NCBI GenBank assembly: GCA_033720955.1
Contig: JAWWBN010000263.1
Location: 1 to 5,048 of the forward strand
Origin: JAWWBN01 sp033720955
GTDB lineage: Bacteria; Acidobacteriota; Thermoanaerobaculia; Multivoradales; JAHEKO01
Length of the DNA stretch: 5,048 bases
Direction: 5' to 3'
Positions 1 to 5,048 of this stretch are shown piece by piece (position 1 is the stretch's first letter; the number at the start of each line of letters is the position of its first letter). Both the position numbers and the translations under genes were made by a program. The notes beneath the pieces were generated by a model that had not been told where the DNA came from, searched no databases, and was given only the letters and a program-made list of their open reading frames with translations.

Positions 1-2
1 CC

Positions 3-635
3 GCCGTCTCGGCCGGCCAGGAGCTCTTCGACCGCGCCGCCGCCTCCGGCGCCGACCTGGTCCTGGTGCACCACGGCCTCTTCTGGAAGGGGGAGCCGCG
101 GACCCTGGTCGGGGTGCGGCGCCGGCGGGTGGCCACCCTGCTCGAGAGCGGTCTCAACCTGGTGGCCTACCACCTCCCCCTGGACCGCCACCCGGAGCTG
201 GGCAACAACGCCCTGGCGGCCCGTCGTCTGGGGCTGACGGAGCTGCGCCCCTTCGGCCGCTACGGCGGTGTCGAGATCGGCGTCCGCGGGCGCTTCGAGG
301 AGCCCCTGCCGGCCGCCGAGCTCGTCGCCCGGTGCAAGGCCCTCGTCGGCCAGGAGCCGCTGGCCCTCGGCGCCCGGGGAACGGTGGCCAGCCTGGCGGT
401 CGTCAGCGGCGCCGCCGCCGACTTCCTCCACGAGGCGGCCGAGCGCGGGATCGACGCCTTTCTGACCGGTGAGCCGCGGGAGTGGGTCAAGAACCTCGCC
501 GAGGAGACCGGCACCCTCTTCCTGGCCTGTGGCCACTACGCCACCGAGCGGCTGGGGGTCCTGGCGCTGGGCGAGCGTCTGGCCGAGCGCTTCGGGGTCG
601 AGGTCGAGTTCGTCGACCTGCCCAACCCGGTCTGA
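3..635 (+). CDS. NIF3-family dinuclear metal-binding protein, 5'-truncated by the window edge
   Basis: The first full codon is at position 3 and the frame runs open to a TGA at 633-635, giving 210 residues. The family is usually about 250-260 residues, so roughly 40-50 N-terminal residues lie outside the window. The GTG at 66 is an internal valine: the codons before it read AVSAGQELFDRA and then ADLVLV, the typical lead into the family's HHG motif. The expected metal ligands are all visible: the His-His pair of HHGLFWKG (codons at 69-74), the Asp of YHLPLD (183-185), and the His and Glu of GHYATE (534-536 and 546-548). A GIDAFLTGE stretch before the last motif is also typical. NIF3/YbgI/YqfO proteins form toroidal hexamers with a two-metal site. 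Their biological role is not settled; older 'GTP cyclohydrolase I type 2' labels are unreliable. It faces metG tail to tail. Family assignment is firm; substrate unknown. Confidence 0.93.
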   Translation, partial: AVSAGQELFDRAAASGADLVLVHHGLFWKGEPRTLVGVRRRRVATLLESGLNLVAYHLPLDRHPELGNNALAARRLGLTELRPFGRYGGVEIGVRGRFEEPLPAAELVARCKALVGQEPLALGARGTVASLAVVSGAAADFLHEAAERGIDAFLTGEPREWVKNLAEETGTLFLACGHYATERLGVLALGERLAERFGVEVEFVDLPNPV

Positions 636-653
636 CCGCCGACGGGCGCGGCG

Positions 654-2582
654 CTAGCGGACCCGGGTGCCGACGGGCACCTTCTGGTCGGGCGCCAGCA
701 GGACCGGGCTGCCGTCCACGGAGGCGGCGAGCACCATCCCCTGGCTGACGATACCGCGCAGCTTGGCCGGCTTCAGATTGGCCACCACGACCACCTGCCG
801 CCCCACCAGGCTCTCGGCCTCGTACTGCTGGGCGATGCCGGCCACTAGAGTGCGCGGCTCCTCTTCGCCCAGATCCACCCGGAGCTGCACCAGCTTGTCG
901 GTGTCGGGAACCCGCTCGGCGGCGACCACCGTGGCCACCCGCAGCTCGGTCTCGAAAAACTTCTCGATGTCGATGGTCATCTCCCTCTCCTCGTCGGCCT
1001 CCGCGGCACCCACCGGCGTCGCGGCCTCTTCCTCGTCCTCTCCCGCCAGGTAGGCCTCCCGGTCCACCCGCGGGAAGAGCGGCCGCGCCGGGGGGATCTC
1101 CACCGACAGCGGCGTGCCGCCCCAGGCCAGCACCTCGAAGCTTTCCGGCGGCTGCTCGATCCCCAGGTTGCGCAGGATGCGGGGCGCCACCTCCGGCATC
1201 ACGGGCAGCAGACAGGTCGCCACGATCCGCAACGCCTCGAGCCCGTTCCAGAGGACGCGCGACACCCGCGGCGTCGCCCCCTCCGTCTTGGCCAGCTTCC
1301 ACGGCTCCCGGGCGACGAGGTACTGGTTGACCTCCGCCAGCAGCTCCCACAGGCTGCTCAGGGCGCGGTGGAAGGCCAGCTCGTCCATGGCGTCCCGGTA
1401 CCCCGCCACCGCCCTCTCCGCCGCCGCTATGAGCGGGTTGGAGCCGCAGGCCTCGGGGGGCGTGCGGCCGTCGAAGGTCTGCCGCGACATCCGCACCAGA
1501 CGGCTCAGGGTGTTGCCCAGATCGTTGGCCAGGTCGCTGTTGTAGCGGTCCACGAACTCCTCGTCGGAGTAGCTGGCGTCGCGGCCGAAGACCATGGCCC
1601 GCAGCAGGAAGAAGCGCACCGGGTCGGCGCCGAAGCGCGCCACCAGGGGCTCCGGCCGCACGATGTTGCCCACCGACTTGGAGACCTTGCGCTGGTCCCG
1701 CAGCCACCACCCGTGGGCCCAGACCTCGGTCGGCAGGGGCAAGCCCGCCGACATGAGGAAGGCCGGCCAGTAGACGGCGTGGAAGCGGAGGATGTCCTTG
1801 CCGATGAGGTGGATGCGGCGCCCCTCCCCGGCCCAGAAGCGGCGGTAGAGCTCGTCCTCGCCGCCGCCGAAGCCGAGGGCGCTGACGTAGTTCGTAAGCG
1901 CGTCGAGCCAGACGTAGACGGTCTGGTCCTCGTGACCGGGAAACGGGATCCCCCAGCTCAGGTTGGACCGGCTCACCGACAGGTCCTTGAGCCCCGACTC
2001 CACGAACGAGCGCACCTCGTTGGCGCGGCTCTCGGGCCGCACCGGCGACGGGTCGCGGCCGTACCACTCGAGCAGCGCGTCCTGGTACCTGGACAGGCGG
2101 AAGAAGACGTTCTCCTCGCTGCGCCACTCGGCCGGGATGCCGTGGTCGGGGCAGTGGTTGCCGGGGGCGAGCTCTTTCTCGGTGTAGAAGGTCTCGCACT
2201 CGGCGCAGTACCAGCCCTCGTGGGCGGCGACGTAGAAGTCCCCGGTGGCGGCGATCCGCTCGATCATCCGCTCGACCCCGCGACGATGCCGCGCCTCGGT
2301 GGTACGCAGGAAGTCGTGGTGGCCGATGCCGAACCGCCTCCAGCTCTGGTGGTACGCCTCCACCACGCGGTCCGCGAGCTCGATGGGCGCCACCCCCTCG
2401 CGCTGCGCGGCGCGCTCGATCTTCTGGCCGTGCTCGTCGGTGCCCGTCAGGAACCGCACGTCGGCGCCCGCGAGGGCCAGATAGCGCGCCACGGCGTCGG
2501 CGACCACCGTCGTGTAGATGTGCCCGATGTGGGGCACGTCGTTGACGTAGTAGATCGGGGTGGTGACGTACGAGGTCGTCAT
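654..2582 (-). CDS. metG: Methionyl-tRNA synthetase (methionine--tRNA ligase) with fused C-terminal tRNA-binding domain
   Basis: The 642-residue protein charges tRNA-Met with methionine in the cytoplasm. The class I catalytic core shows HIGH at residues 18-21 within VTTPIYYVNDVPHIGH, and the KMSKS loop appears as KVSKS at 299-303. A single zinc knuckle is formed by C126, C129, C144 and H147, as in the one-zinc bacterial MetG subgroup. The helical anticodon-binding domain (about 345-480) carries LANDLGNTLSR at 351-361 and PWKLAK at 427-432. An acidic linker (about 513-533) leads to an EMAP-II/Trbp111-like tRNA-binding OB domain (about 537-642) with LRVATVV, VAGIAQQY and NLKPAKLRGIVSQGM. The frame is open far upstream, but the ATG at 2580-2582 directly precedes the family's usual N-terminus, so I chose it. 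No Shine-Dalgarno sequence precedes it. radC lies 92 bp upstream in the same direction; the NIF3 stop is 18 bp away on the other side. Length and motifs are complete. Confidence 0.98.
   Translation of the reverse strand: MTTSYVTTPIYYVNDVPHIGHIYTTVVADAVARYLALAGADVRFLTGTDEHGQKIERAAQREGVAPIELADRVVEAYHQSWRRFGIGHHDFLRTTEARHRRGVERMIERIAATGDFYVAAHEGWYCAECETFYTEKELAPGNHCPDHGIPAEWRSEENVFFRLSRYQDALLEWYGRDPSPVRPESRANEVRSFVESGLKDLSVSRSNLSWGIPFPGHEDQTVYVWLDALTNYVSALGFGGGEDELYRRFWAGEGRRIHLIGKDILRFHAVYWPAFLMSAGLPLPTEVWAHGWWLRDQRKVSKSVGNIVRPEPLVARFGADPVRFFLLRAMVFGRDASYSDEEFVDRYNSDLANDLGNTLSRLVRMSRQTFDGRTPPEACGSNPLIAAAERAVAGYRDAMDELAFHRALSSLWELLAEVNQYLVAREPWKLAKTEGATPRVSRVLWNGLEALRIVATCLLPVMPEVAPRILRNLGIEQPPESFEVLAWGGTPLSVEIPPARPLFPRVDREAYLAGEDEEEAATPVGAAEADEEREMTIDIEKFFETELRVATVVAAERVPDTDKLVQLRVDLGEEEPRTLVAGIAQQYEAESLVGRQVVVVANLKPAKLRGIVSQGMVLAASVDGSPVLLAPDQKVPVGTRVR
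666..686 (+). terminator. Possible weak terminator hairpin for the NIF3 gene, inside the metG 3' end
   Basis: On the + strand a perfect 6-bp stem (666-671 pairing with 676-681, GGTGCC/GGCACC) closes a GACG loop. It is followed by TTCT and lies 30 nt after the NIF3 stop codon. Position and stem suit a Rho-independent terminator, but the T-run is short and interrupted. The same bases encode the VPVG part of the conserved end of MetG, so the pairing may be a by-product of codon choice. Treat as a weak candidate. Confidence 0.25.
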
Positions 2583-2594
2583 GACGAAGCGGTG

Positions 2595-2603
2595 AGGATA
2601 CCA
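2595..2603 (-). promoter_or_regulatory. Possible extended -10 element for metG (TGG-TATCCT)
   Basis: Reading the - strand, TGG TATCCT lies with its 3' end 12 nt before the metG ATG. It matches the extended -10 pattern TGnTATAAT except for two bases. No recognisable -35 box is present at 16-18 nt spacing. If used, transcription would start only about 5 nt before the ATG, giving an almost leaderless mRNA, which would fit the missing Shine-Dalgarno sequence. Low confidence from a short match. Confidence 0.2.
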
Positions 2604-2606
2604 GGC

Positions 2607-2650
2607 CGAGCCGCGCCCGGGGGTCGCTCGTCCCGCCGCGGGGCGGCTCG
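2607..2650. repeat. 8-bp inverted repeat in the radC-metG gap
   Basis: CGAGCCGC at 2607-2614 is the exact reverse complement of GCGGCTCG at 2643-2650, with 28 nt between the arms. A smaller inverted pair (CCGCC 2633-2637, GGCGG 2642-2646) overlaps the right arm. The element fills much of the 92-bp gap. No T-run follows on either strand, so it is not a standard terminator, and I see no T-box signature. In DNA this GC-rich an 8-bp pair can occur by chance; it could also be an operator or an mRNA structure. Confidence 0.25.
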
Positions 2651-2674
2651 CCGGGGAGAGCCCGCGGCGCCCCG

Positions 2675-3391
2675 TCAGCAGACGCCGCGCTGGCGCAGGG
2701 AGACCCATCGTCCGCCGGTCCCGAGCACCAGGTGGTCCATCAGCCGCACCCCGACCACCTGGCCCGCCTCGGCCATCCGACGGGTGAAGGCCAGGTCCTC
2801 GGCGCTGGGAGCGGGATCCCCGCTGGGGTGGGTGTGGAAGAGGATCAGCCCGGCGGCGTCGTGCAGCAGGCTCTGCTTGAGAAGCGGCCGCGGCTCCACC
2901 GCCGCCCGGTTCAGGGTGCCGCGGAAGATCTCGCTCTCCCCGATCAGCCGGTTGCGGGTGTCCAGGAAGAGCGCCCCCATCACCTCCTGGTCGCGCAGCA
3001 GGTAGCGCAGCGAGAGATAGCTGGCCACCGCGGCGGGGTCGGTGAGGGGCCGTCGGTCGGGCAGCCGGGCGCGGGCCAGGCGCCGCCCGAGCTCCACCGC
3101 CGCCAGCACGGCGGCGATCTTGGCCGGGCCCAGACCGGCCCGGCGCAGGGCGCGCGGACAGGCGCCCAGCAGGCCCGCCGGCCCGCCCCGGCCGTCGAGG
3201 AGCTGCCGGGCCAGGTCGAGCGCCGACACGCCGGGGCGGCCGGTCCGCAGCAGGATGGCCAGGAGCTCGGCATCCGACAGGGAGGGCCCGCCGTTGCGCA
3301 GCAGCCGCTCCCGCGGCTGCTCCTCCTCCGGAAGCTCCTTGATCCGCGGGGAGCGCCGCTCGCGGACCCACTGCGCCCAGGCGAAGGCCAT
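2675..3391 (-). CDS. radC: RadC family protein (MPN/JAMM domain, UPF0758)
   Basis: The protein has 238 residues, a typical RadC length. The N-terminal RadC domain has PRERLLRNGGPSLSDAELLA (26-45), followed by a helix-hairpin-helix-like stretch GLGPAKIAAVLAAVELGRRL (86-105). The C-terminal MPN domain (about 115-238) contains LFLDTRNRLIGE with E152, then the full JAMM metal motif: H186 and H188 in FHTHPSGDP, S196 and D199. All putative zinc ligands are present. The start is well fixed: an in-frame TAG lies two codons before the ATG at 3389-3391, and the family signature IKELPEEE begins at residue 17. The ribosome-binding site is poor. Despite the name, a direct DNA-repair role for RadC was not upheld in E. 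coli; the family is conserved, its biochemical activity is uncertain, and some members are linked to natural transformation. It lies upstream of metG on the same strand and could share its transcript. Confidence 0.95.
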   Translation of the reverse strand: MAFAWAQWVRERRSPRIKELPEEEQPRERLLRNGGPSLSDAELLAILLRTGRPGVSALDLARQLLDGRGGPAGLLGACPRALRRAGLGPAKIAAVLAAVELGRRLARARLPDRRPLTDPAAVASYLSLRYLLRDQEVMGALFLDTRNRLIGESEIFRGTLNRAAVEPRPLLKQSLLHDAAGLILFHTHPSGDPAPSAEDLAFTRRMAEAGQVVGVRLMDHLVLGTGGRWVSLRQRGVC

Positions 3392-3562
3392 CGCCTAGGG
3401 AGACGGAATCTCCGCGCCGGACCTTGCATCGTCGCCCGGCCATCGCCGGAGACCCGGGCGCCGGAGAGCCAGGCCCCGAGCGGGCCGCGGCGCCACCCCG
3501 AGGCTGCCCCGCGGGTCGGCCGGACTCGCGATAGAATTGCGGGCTCCGAGTCAGGGTTCGGC
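3392..3562. other. Divergent intergenic region between radC and the ydeI-like gene
   Basis: This 171-bp region must hold the promoters for radC (leftward) and the ydeI-like gene (rightward). I see no convincing gene in it. A small hairpin (GGAGA 3399-3403, TCTCC 3409-3413) sits just ahead of the radC start and could affect its translation. The 10-mer GGCCATCGCC occurs at 3386-3395, over the radC start, and again at 3438-3447; I see no further relation between the two copies. The only AT-rich patch is near 3531-3538. Confidence 0.5.
3532..3537 (+). promoter_or_regulatory. Possible -10 box (TAGAAT) for the ydeI-like gene
   Basis: TAGAAT matches the consensus TATAAT at five of six positions and sits in the only AT-rich patch of the intergenic region, 25 nt before the ATG at 3563. 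That would give a leader of roughly 20 nt. No good -35 box is visible at the usual spacing, so the call rests on the -10 alone. Confidence 0.3.
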
Positions 3563-4159
3563 ATGAAGCGCTTCGAGACGGTCGACGACTTCCTGGATGC
3601 CCAGACCCACTGGGCCGGCGAGCTCCGCCGGCTGCGCGAGATCCTGCTCTCGTGCGGACTCGAGGAGACCGTCAAGTGGGGCGGCCCCTGCTACACGGCC
3701 GGCGGCCAGAATGTGGTCGGTATCGGGGGCTTCCAGTCGTACTTCGGGCTGTGGTTCTTCCAGGGGGCCCTCCTCGACGATCCAGCCGGGGTGCTGATGA
3801 ACGCCCAGCCCGGACGAACGCGAGCCCTGCGGCAGTGGCGCATGACCGCGGCCGAGGAGATCGACGAAACGACCCTCCGCTCCTACGTCGAGGAGACGGT
3901 CGCCAAGCTGGCCGCCGGGCAGGTGATCCGGCCGCGGCGGCGCAAGACGGCGGAGCTCCCCCAGGTCCTGGCCGACGCCCTGGGCGCCGACCCCGAGGCG
4001 GGCGCCGCCTTCGCCCGTCTCACCCCCGGCCGCCAACGCGAGTACGCCGACTACGTGGGCGGCGCGAAGCGGGAGGAGACCCGGAGGCGACGCCTCGACA
4101 GGGTCCTGCCCATGATTGTCGCCGGTCAGGGGCTGAACGATCGCTACCGCGGCGGTTGA
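3563..4159 (+). CDS. YdeI-like protein (DUF1801 plus YdeI/OmdA C-terminal domain)
   Basis: The protein has 198 residues, close to Bacillus subtilis YdeI, which it resembles from end to end as I recall that sequence. The N-terminal DUF1801 domain (about 15-115) shows LRRLREILLSCGLEETVKW, GGPCYT (40-45), NVVGIGGF (50-57) and an FFQGALLDDPAGVL segment (65-78). The C-terminal YdeI/OmdA-type domain (about 130-190) carries the signature LTPGRQREY (153-161), then a basic ETRRRRLDR stretch (172-180) and a final GQGLNDRY. The family's molecular function is unknown; the Pfam label 'bacteriocin-protection' is a weak guide. No signal peptide or membrane segment is seen, so it should be cytosolic. The frame is open far upstream, but the ATG at 3563 matches the expected N-terminus and has a weak AGGG 6 nt before it. 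Not to be confused with the unrelated enterobacterial OB-fold protein also called YdeI. It stands alone between divergent radC and the convergent SDR gene. Confidence 0.9.
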   Translation: MKRFETVDDFLDAQTHWAGELRRLREILLSCGLEETVKWGGPCYTAGGQNVVGIGGFQSYFGLWFFQGALLDDPAGVLMNAQPGRTRALRQWRMTAAEEIDETTLRSYVEETVAKLAAGQVIRPRRRKTAELPQVLADALGADPEAGAAFARLTPGRQREYADYVGGAKREETRRRRLDRVLPMIVAGQGLNDRYRGG

Positions 4160-4233
4160 GCGGCCGCCGGGGACCCCGCCCGCCGTCTCGGCGCCCTGCC
4201 GGACGCCCCGGAGGAGGTCGTCGGCGACGGGCC
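4160..4233. other. Convergent intergenic gap between the ydeI-like gene and the SDR gene
   Basis: Two genes end here from opposite sides, so a terminator would be expected. I see only a short hairpin (CGCCG 4181-4185, TCT loop, CGGCG 4189-4193) with no T-run on either strand. No clear Rho-independent terminator is visible; termination may depend on Rho. Confidence 0.45.
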
Positions 4234-4992
4234 CTAGGCGACGCCCATCACCCCGCCGCCGTTCACGTTCACGGTGGCCCCGGTGACGTGCCGGGCCAGG
4301 GGTGAGACCAGGTAGAGGACCGCGCCCGCCACGTCCTCGGGCGAGGCGAAGCGGCCGAGGGGGATCCCCGCCGCGATCCGCTCGCGGCCGCCGCCGGCCG
4401 CCGCCTCCGTGACCATGTCGGTGTCGGTCCAGCCGGGCGCGACGCTGTTGACCCGGATGCCCGGCGCCAGCTCGGCCGCCCACGAGCGGGTTGCGGCCAG
4501 CAGGGCGCCCTTCGACGCGGCGTAGAAGCTGTAGCGGGCCTCGCCCCGCTGGCCGGCCGTGGAGGTGACGTTCACGATGCTCGCACGAGCCGAGGCGGTC
4601 AGAAGCGGCGTCGCCCGCGCGACGCAGAGGAAGGGCGCCCGCAGGTTGATCCGCCAGCACTCCTCGAGACGCCCACGGTCGAGGCCGCCGATCGGGTTCT
4701 CCCGCCAGACCCCGGCGTTGTTCACCAGGGCGTCCAGGCCGCCCCACTCCTCCTGGAGCCGGTCGAAGAGCGCGTCGATCGCCTCGGGGCTCGCCAGCTC
4801 GGCCTGTAACAGCATGTGGCCCGGCCCCGCCGACGCCGGAAGGCTCTCCACCAGCTCGCGCGCGGCCCTCTCGCTCGACCCGTAGTGGACCGCCACCGTG
4901 GCTCCGGCCGCGGCCAGCAGCCGGCAGCACGCGGCGCCGATCCCGCGGCTGCCCCCGGTCACCAGGACCTTGAGGCCCTGGAGGGCGATCAC
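4234..4992 (-). CDS. SDR-family NAD(P)-dependent oxidoreductase, FabG-like
   Basis: This 252-residue classical short-chain dehydrogenase/reductase has every core motif: the TGGSRGIG cofactor loop (12-19), NNAG (91-94), the catalytic Asn116, Ser144, Tyr157 and Lys161 (YAASK), and the PG turn (186-187) in VAPGWTDTDM. The C-terminus VTGATVNVNGGG is typical of FabG-like reductases. Arg16 in the glycine loop suggests a preference for NADP(H). The usual Asp after the third strand is replaced by Glu65. The start is a GTG at 4990-4992, preceded by GGTGGAG (5001-5007) with 8 nt spacing. It overlaps the stop of an upstream thiolase by 4 bp, so the enzyme probably reduces 3-oxoacyl-CoA (or acts in reverse) in the same pathway, such as PHA or fatty-acid metabolism. 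Residues that contact substrate in the PhaB acetoacetyl-CoA reductase of Ralstonia are not kept (E151, A152, Y154), so I do not call it phaB. Confidence 0.93.
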   Translation of the reverse strand: MIALQGLKVLVTGGSRGIGAACCRLLAAAGATVAVHYGSSERAARELVESLPASAGPGHMLLQAELASPEAIDALFDRLQEEWGGLDALVNNAGVWRENPIGGLDRGRLEECWRINLRAPFLCVARATPLLTASARASIVNVTSTAGQRGEARYSFYAASKGALLAATRSWAAELAPGIRVNSVAPGWTDTDMVTEAAAGGGRERIAAGIPLGRFASPEDVAGAVLYLVSPLARHVTGATVNVNGGGVMGVA

Positions 4993-5048
4993 CCCGCCGA
5001 CTCCACCACCAGGGCGATCCCCTGACCGCCGCCGATGCAGGCCGAGGC
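4989..5048 (-). CDS. Thiolase (acyl-CoA acetyltransferase), C-terminal end only, cut by the window edge
   Basis: Nineteen codons and a TGA (4989-4991) are in the window; the rest lies beyond the right edge. They read ASACIGGGQGIALVVESAG. CIGGGQG is the thiolase active-site signature with the second catalytic cysteine (codon 5037-5039), and it lies a dozen or so residues from the C-terminus, exactly as in thiolases. Thiolases condense two acyl-CoA units or cleave 3-oxoacyl-CoA with CoA. The stop overlaps the GTG start of the downstream SDR gene as GTGA, so the two are almost certainly one transcript. Which thiolase subtype it is cannot be told from this fragment. Confidence 0.9.
   Translation of the reverse strand, partial: ASACIGGGQGIALVVESAG
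5001..5007 (-). promoter_or_regulatory. Ribosome binding site of the SDR gene (GGTGGAG), inside the thiolase coding end
   Basis: On the - strand GGTGGAG ends 8 nt before the GTG at 4990-4992. It lies within the last codons of the thiolase gene and supports the GTG as the true start, because no ATG lies upstream in that frame inside the window. Confidence 0.6.

Noticed and set aside
487..2199. 570-codon frame on the - strand overlapping metG and the NIF3 3' end.
   Set aside because: Out-of-frame shadow of metG, rich in Arg, Gly and Pro, with no recognisable domain.
2583..2674. T-box or other riboswitch controlling metG.
   Set aside because: The gap is only 92 bp, no T-box core sequence or S-box/SAM-type pattern is seen, and the only structure is a simple inverted repeat.
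1368..3005. A 545-codon open frame on the + strand opposite metG and radC.
   Set aside because: It is antisense to two genes with complete motifs, has low-complexity Arg/Pro/Gly/Ala-rich translation and matches no family. Long shadow frames are expected when GC is this high.
2583..3443. N-terminal extension of metG in the same frame, up to an ATG at 3443.
   Set aside because: It overlaps radC in another frame and has no synthetase features; known MetG proteins begin just before VTTPIYYVN, as here from 2582.
2732..3562. Open frame upstream of and in frame with the ydeI-like gene, which could suggest a much longer protein.
   Set aside because: Most of it is antisense to radC and the translation is low-complexity. 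The protein family begins at the ATG at 3563.
3551..4930. 459-codon - strand frame opposite the ydeI-like gene and overlapping the SDR gene.
   Set aside because: It is a shadow: the SDR and YdeI-like frames carry all the conserved motifs and this one carries none.
1..5048. Mobile element, defence system, CRISPR array or biosynthetic cluster.
   Set aside because: No transposase, integrase, nuclease, repeat array or attachment-site pattern is visible. All genes belong to common chromosomal families with uniform base composition.

Overview
This is an ordinary stretch of bacterial chromosome from a very GC-rich organism (by eye around 70% GC, with G or C in nearly every third codon position). 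There is no tRNA, rRNA, CRISPR array, insertion sequence or phage gene. The taxon cannot be fixed from the sequence. The gene set (a MetG with one zinc knuckle and a fused tRNA-binding domain, NIF3, RadC, a YdeI-like protein and a thiolase/SDR pair) would fit a high-GC lineage such as Acidobacteriota, Myxococcota or Gemmatimonadota, but that is a guess.

Layout, left to right: (1) the 3' part of a NIF3-family dinuclear metal protein gene on the + strand, cut by the left edge; (2) metG, methionyl-tRNA synthetase, on the - strand, meeting NIF3 tail to tail with only 18 bp between the stop codons; (3) radC, an MPN/JAMM-domain protein, on the - strand 92 bp upstream of metG and in the same direction; (4) a 171-bp divergent intergenic region; (5) a ydeI-like gene (DUF1801 plus YdeI/OmdA C-terminal domain) on the + strand; (6) a 74-bp convergent gap; (7) an SDR-family oxidoreductase on the - strand; (8) the last 19 codons of a thiolase on the - strand, whose stop codon overlaps the SDR start codon by 4 bp.

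Functionally, radC and metG may be co-transcribed, but their roles are unrelated. The thiolase and SDR form a translationally coupled pair and probably act together on (3-oxo)acyl-CoA substrates, for example in fatty-acid or polyhydroxyalkanoate-type metabolism. NIF3 and the YdeI-like protein are conserved families whose function is poorly known.

I looked for an undescribed system and found none. The points worth a second look are small: the thiolase/SDR coupling, the absence of a Shine-Dalgarno sequence ahead of metG (possible leaderless mRNA), a possible NIF3 terminator hairpin inside the 3' end of metG, and an inverted repeat in the radC-metG gap.
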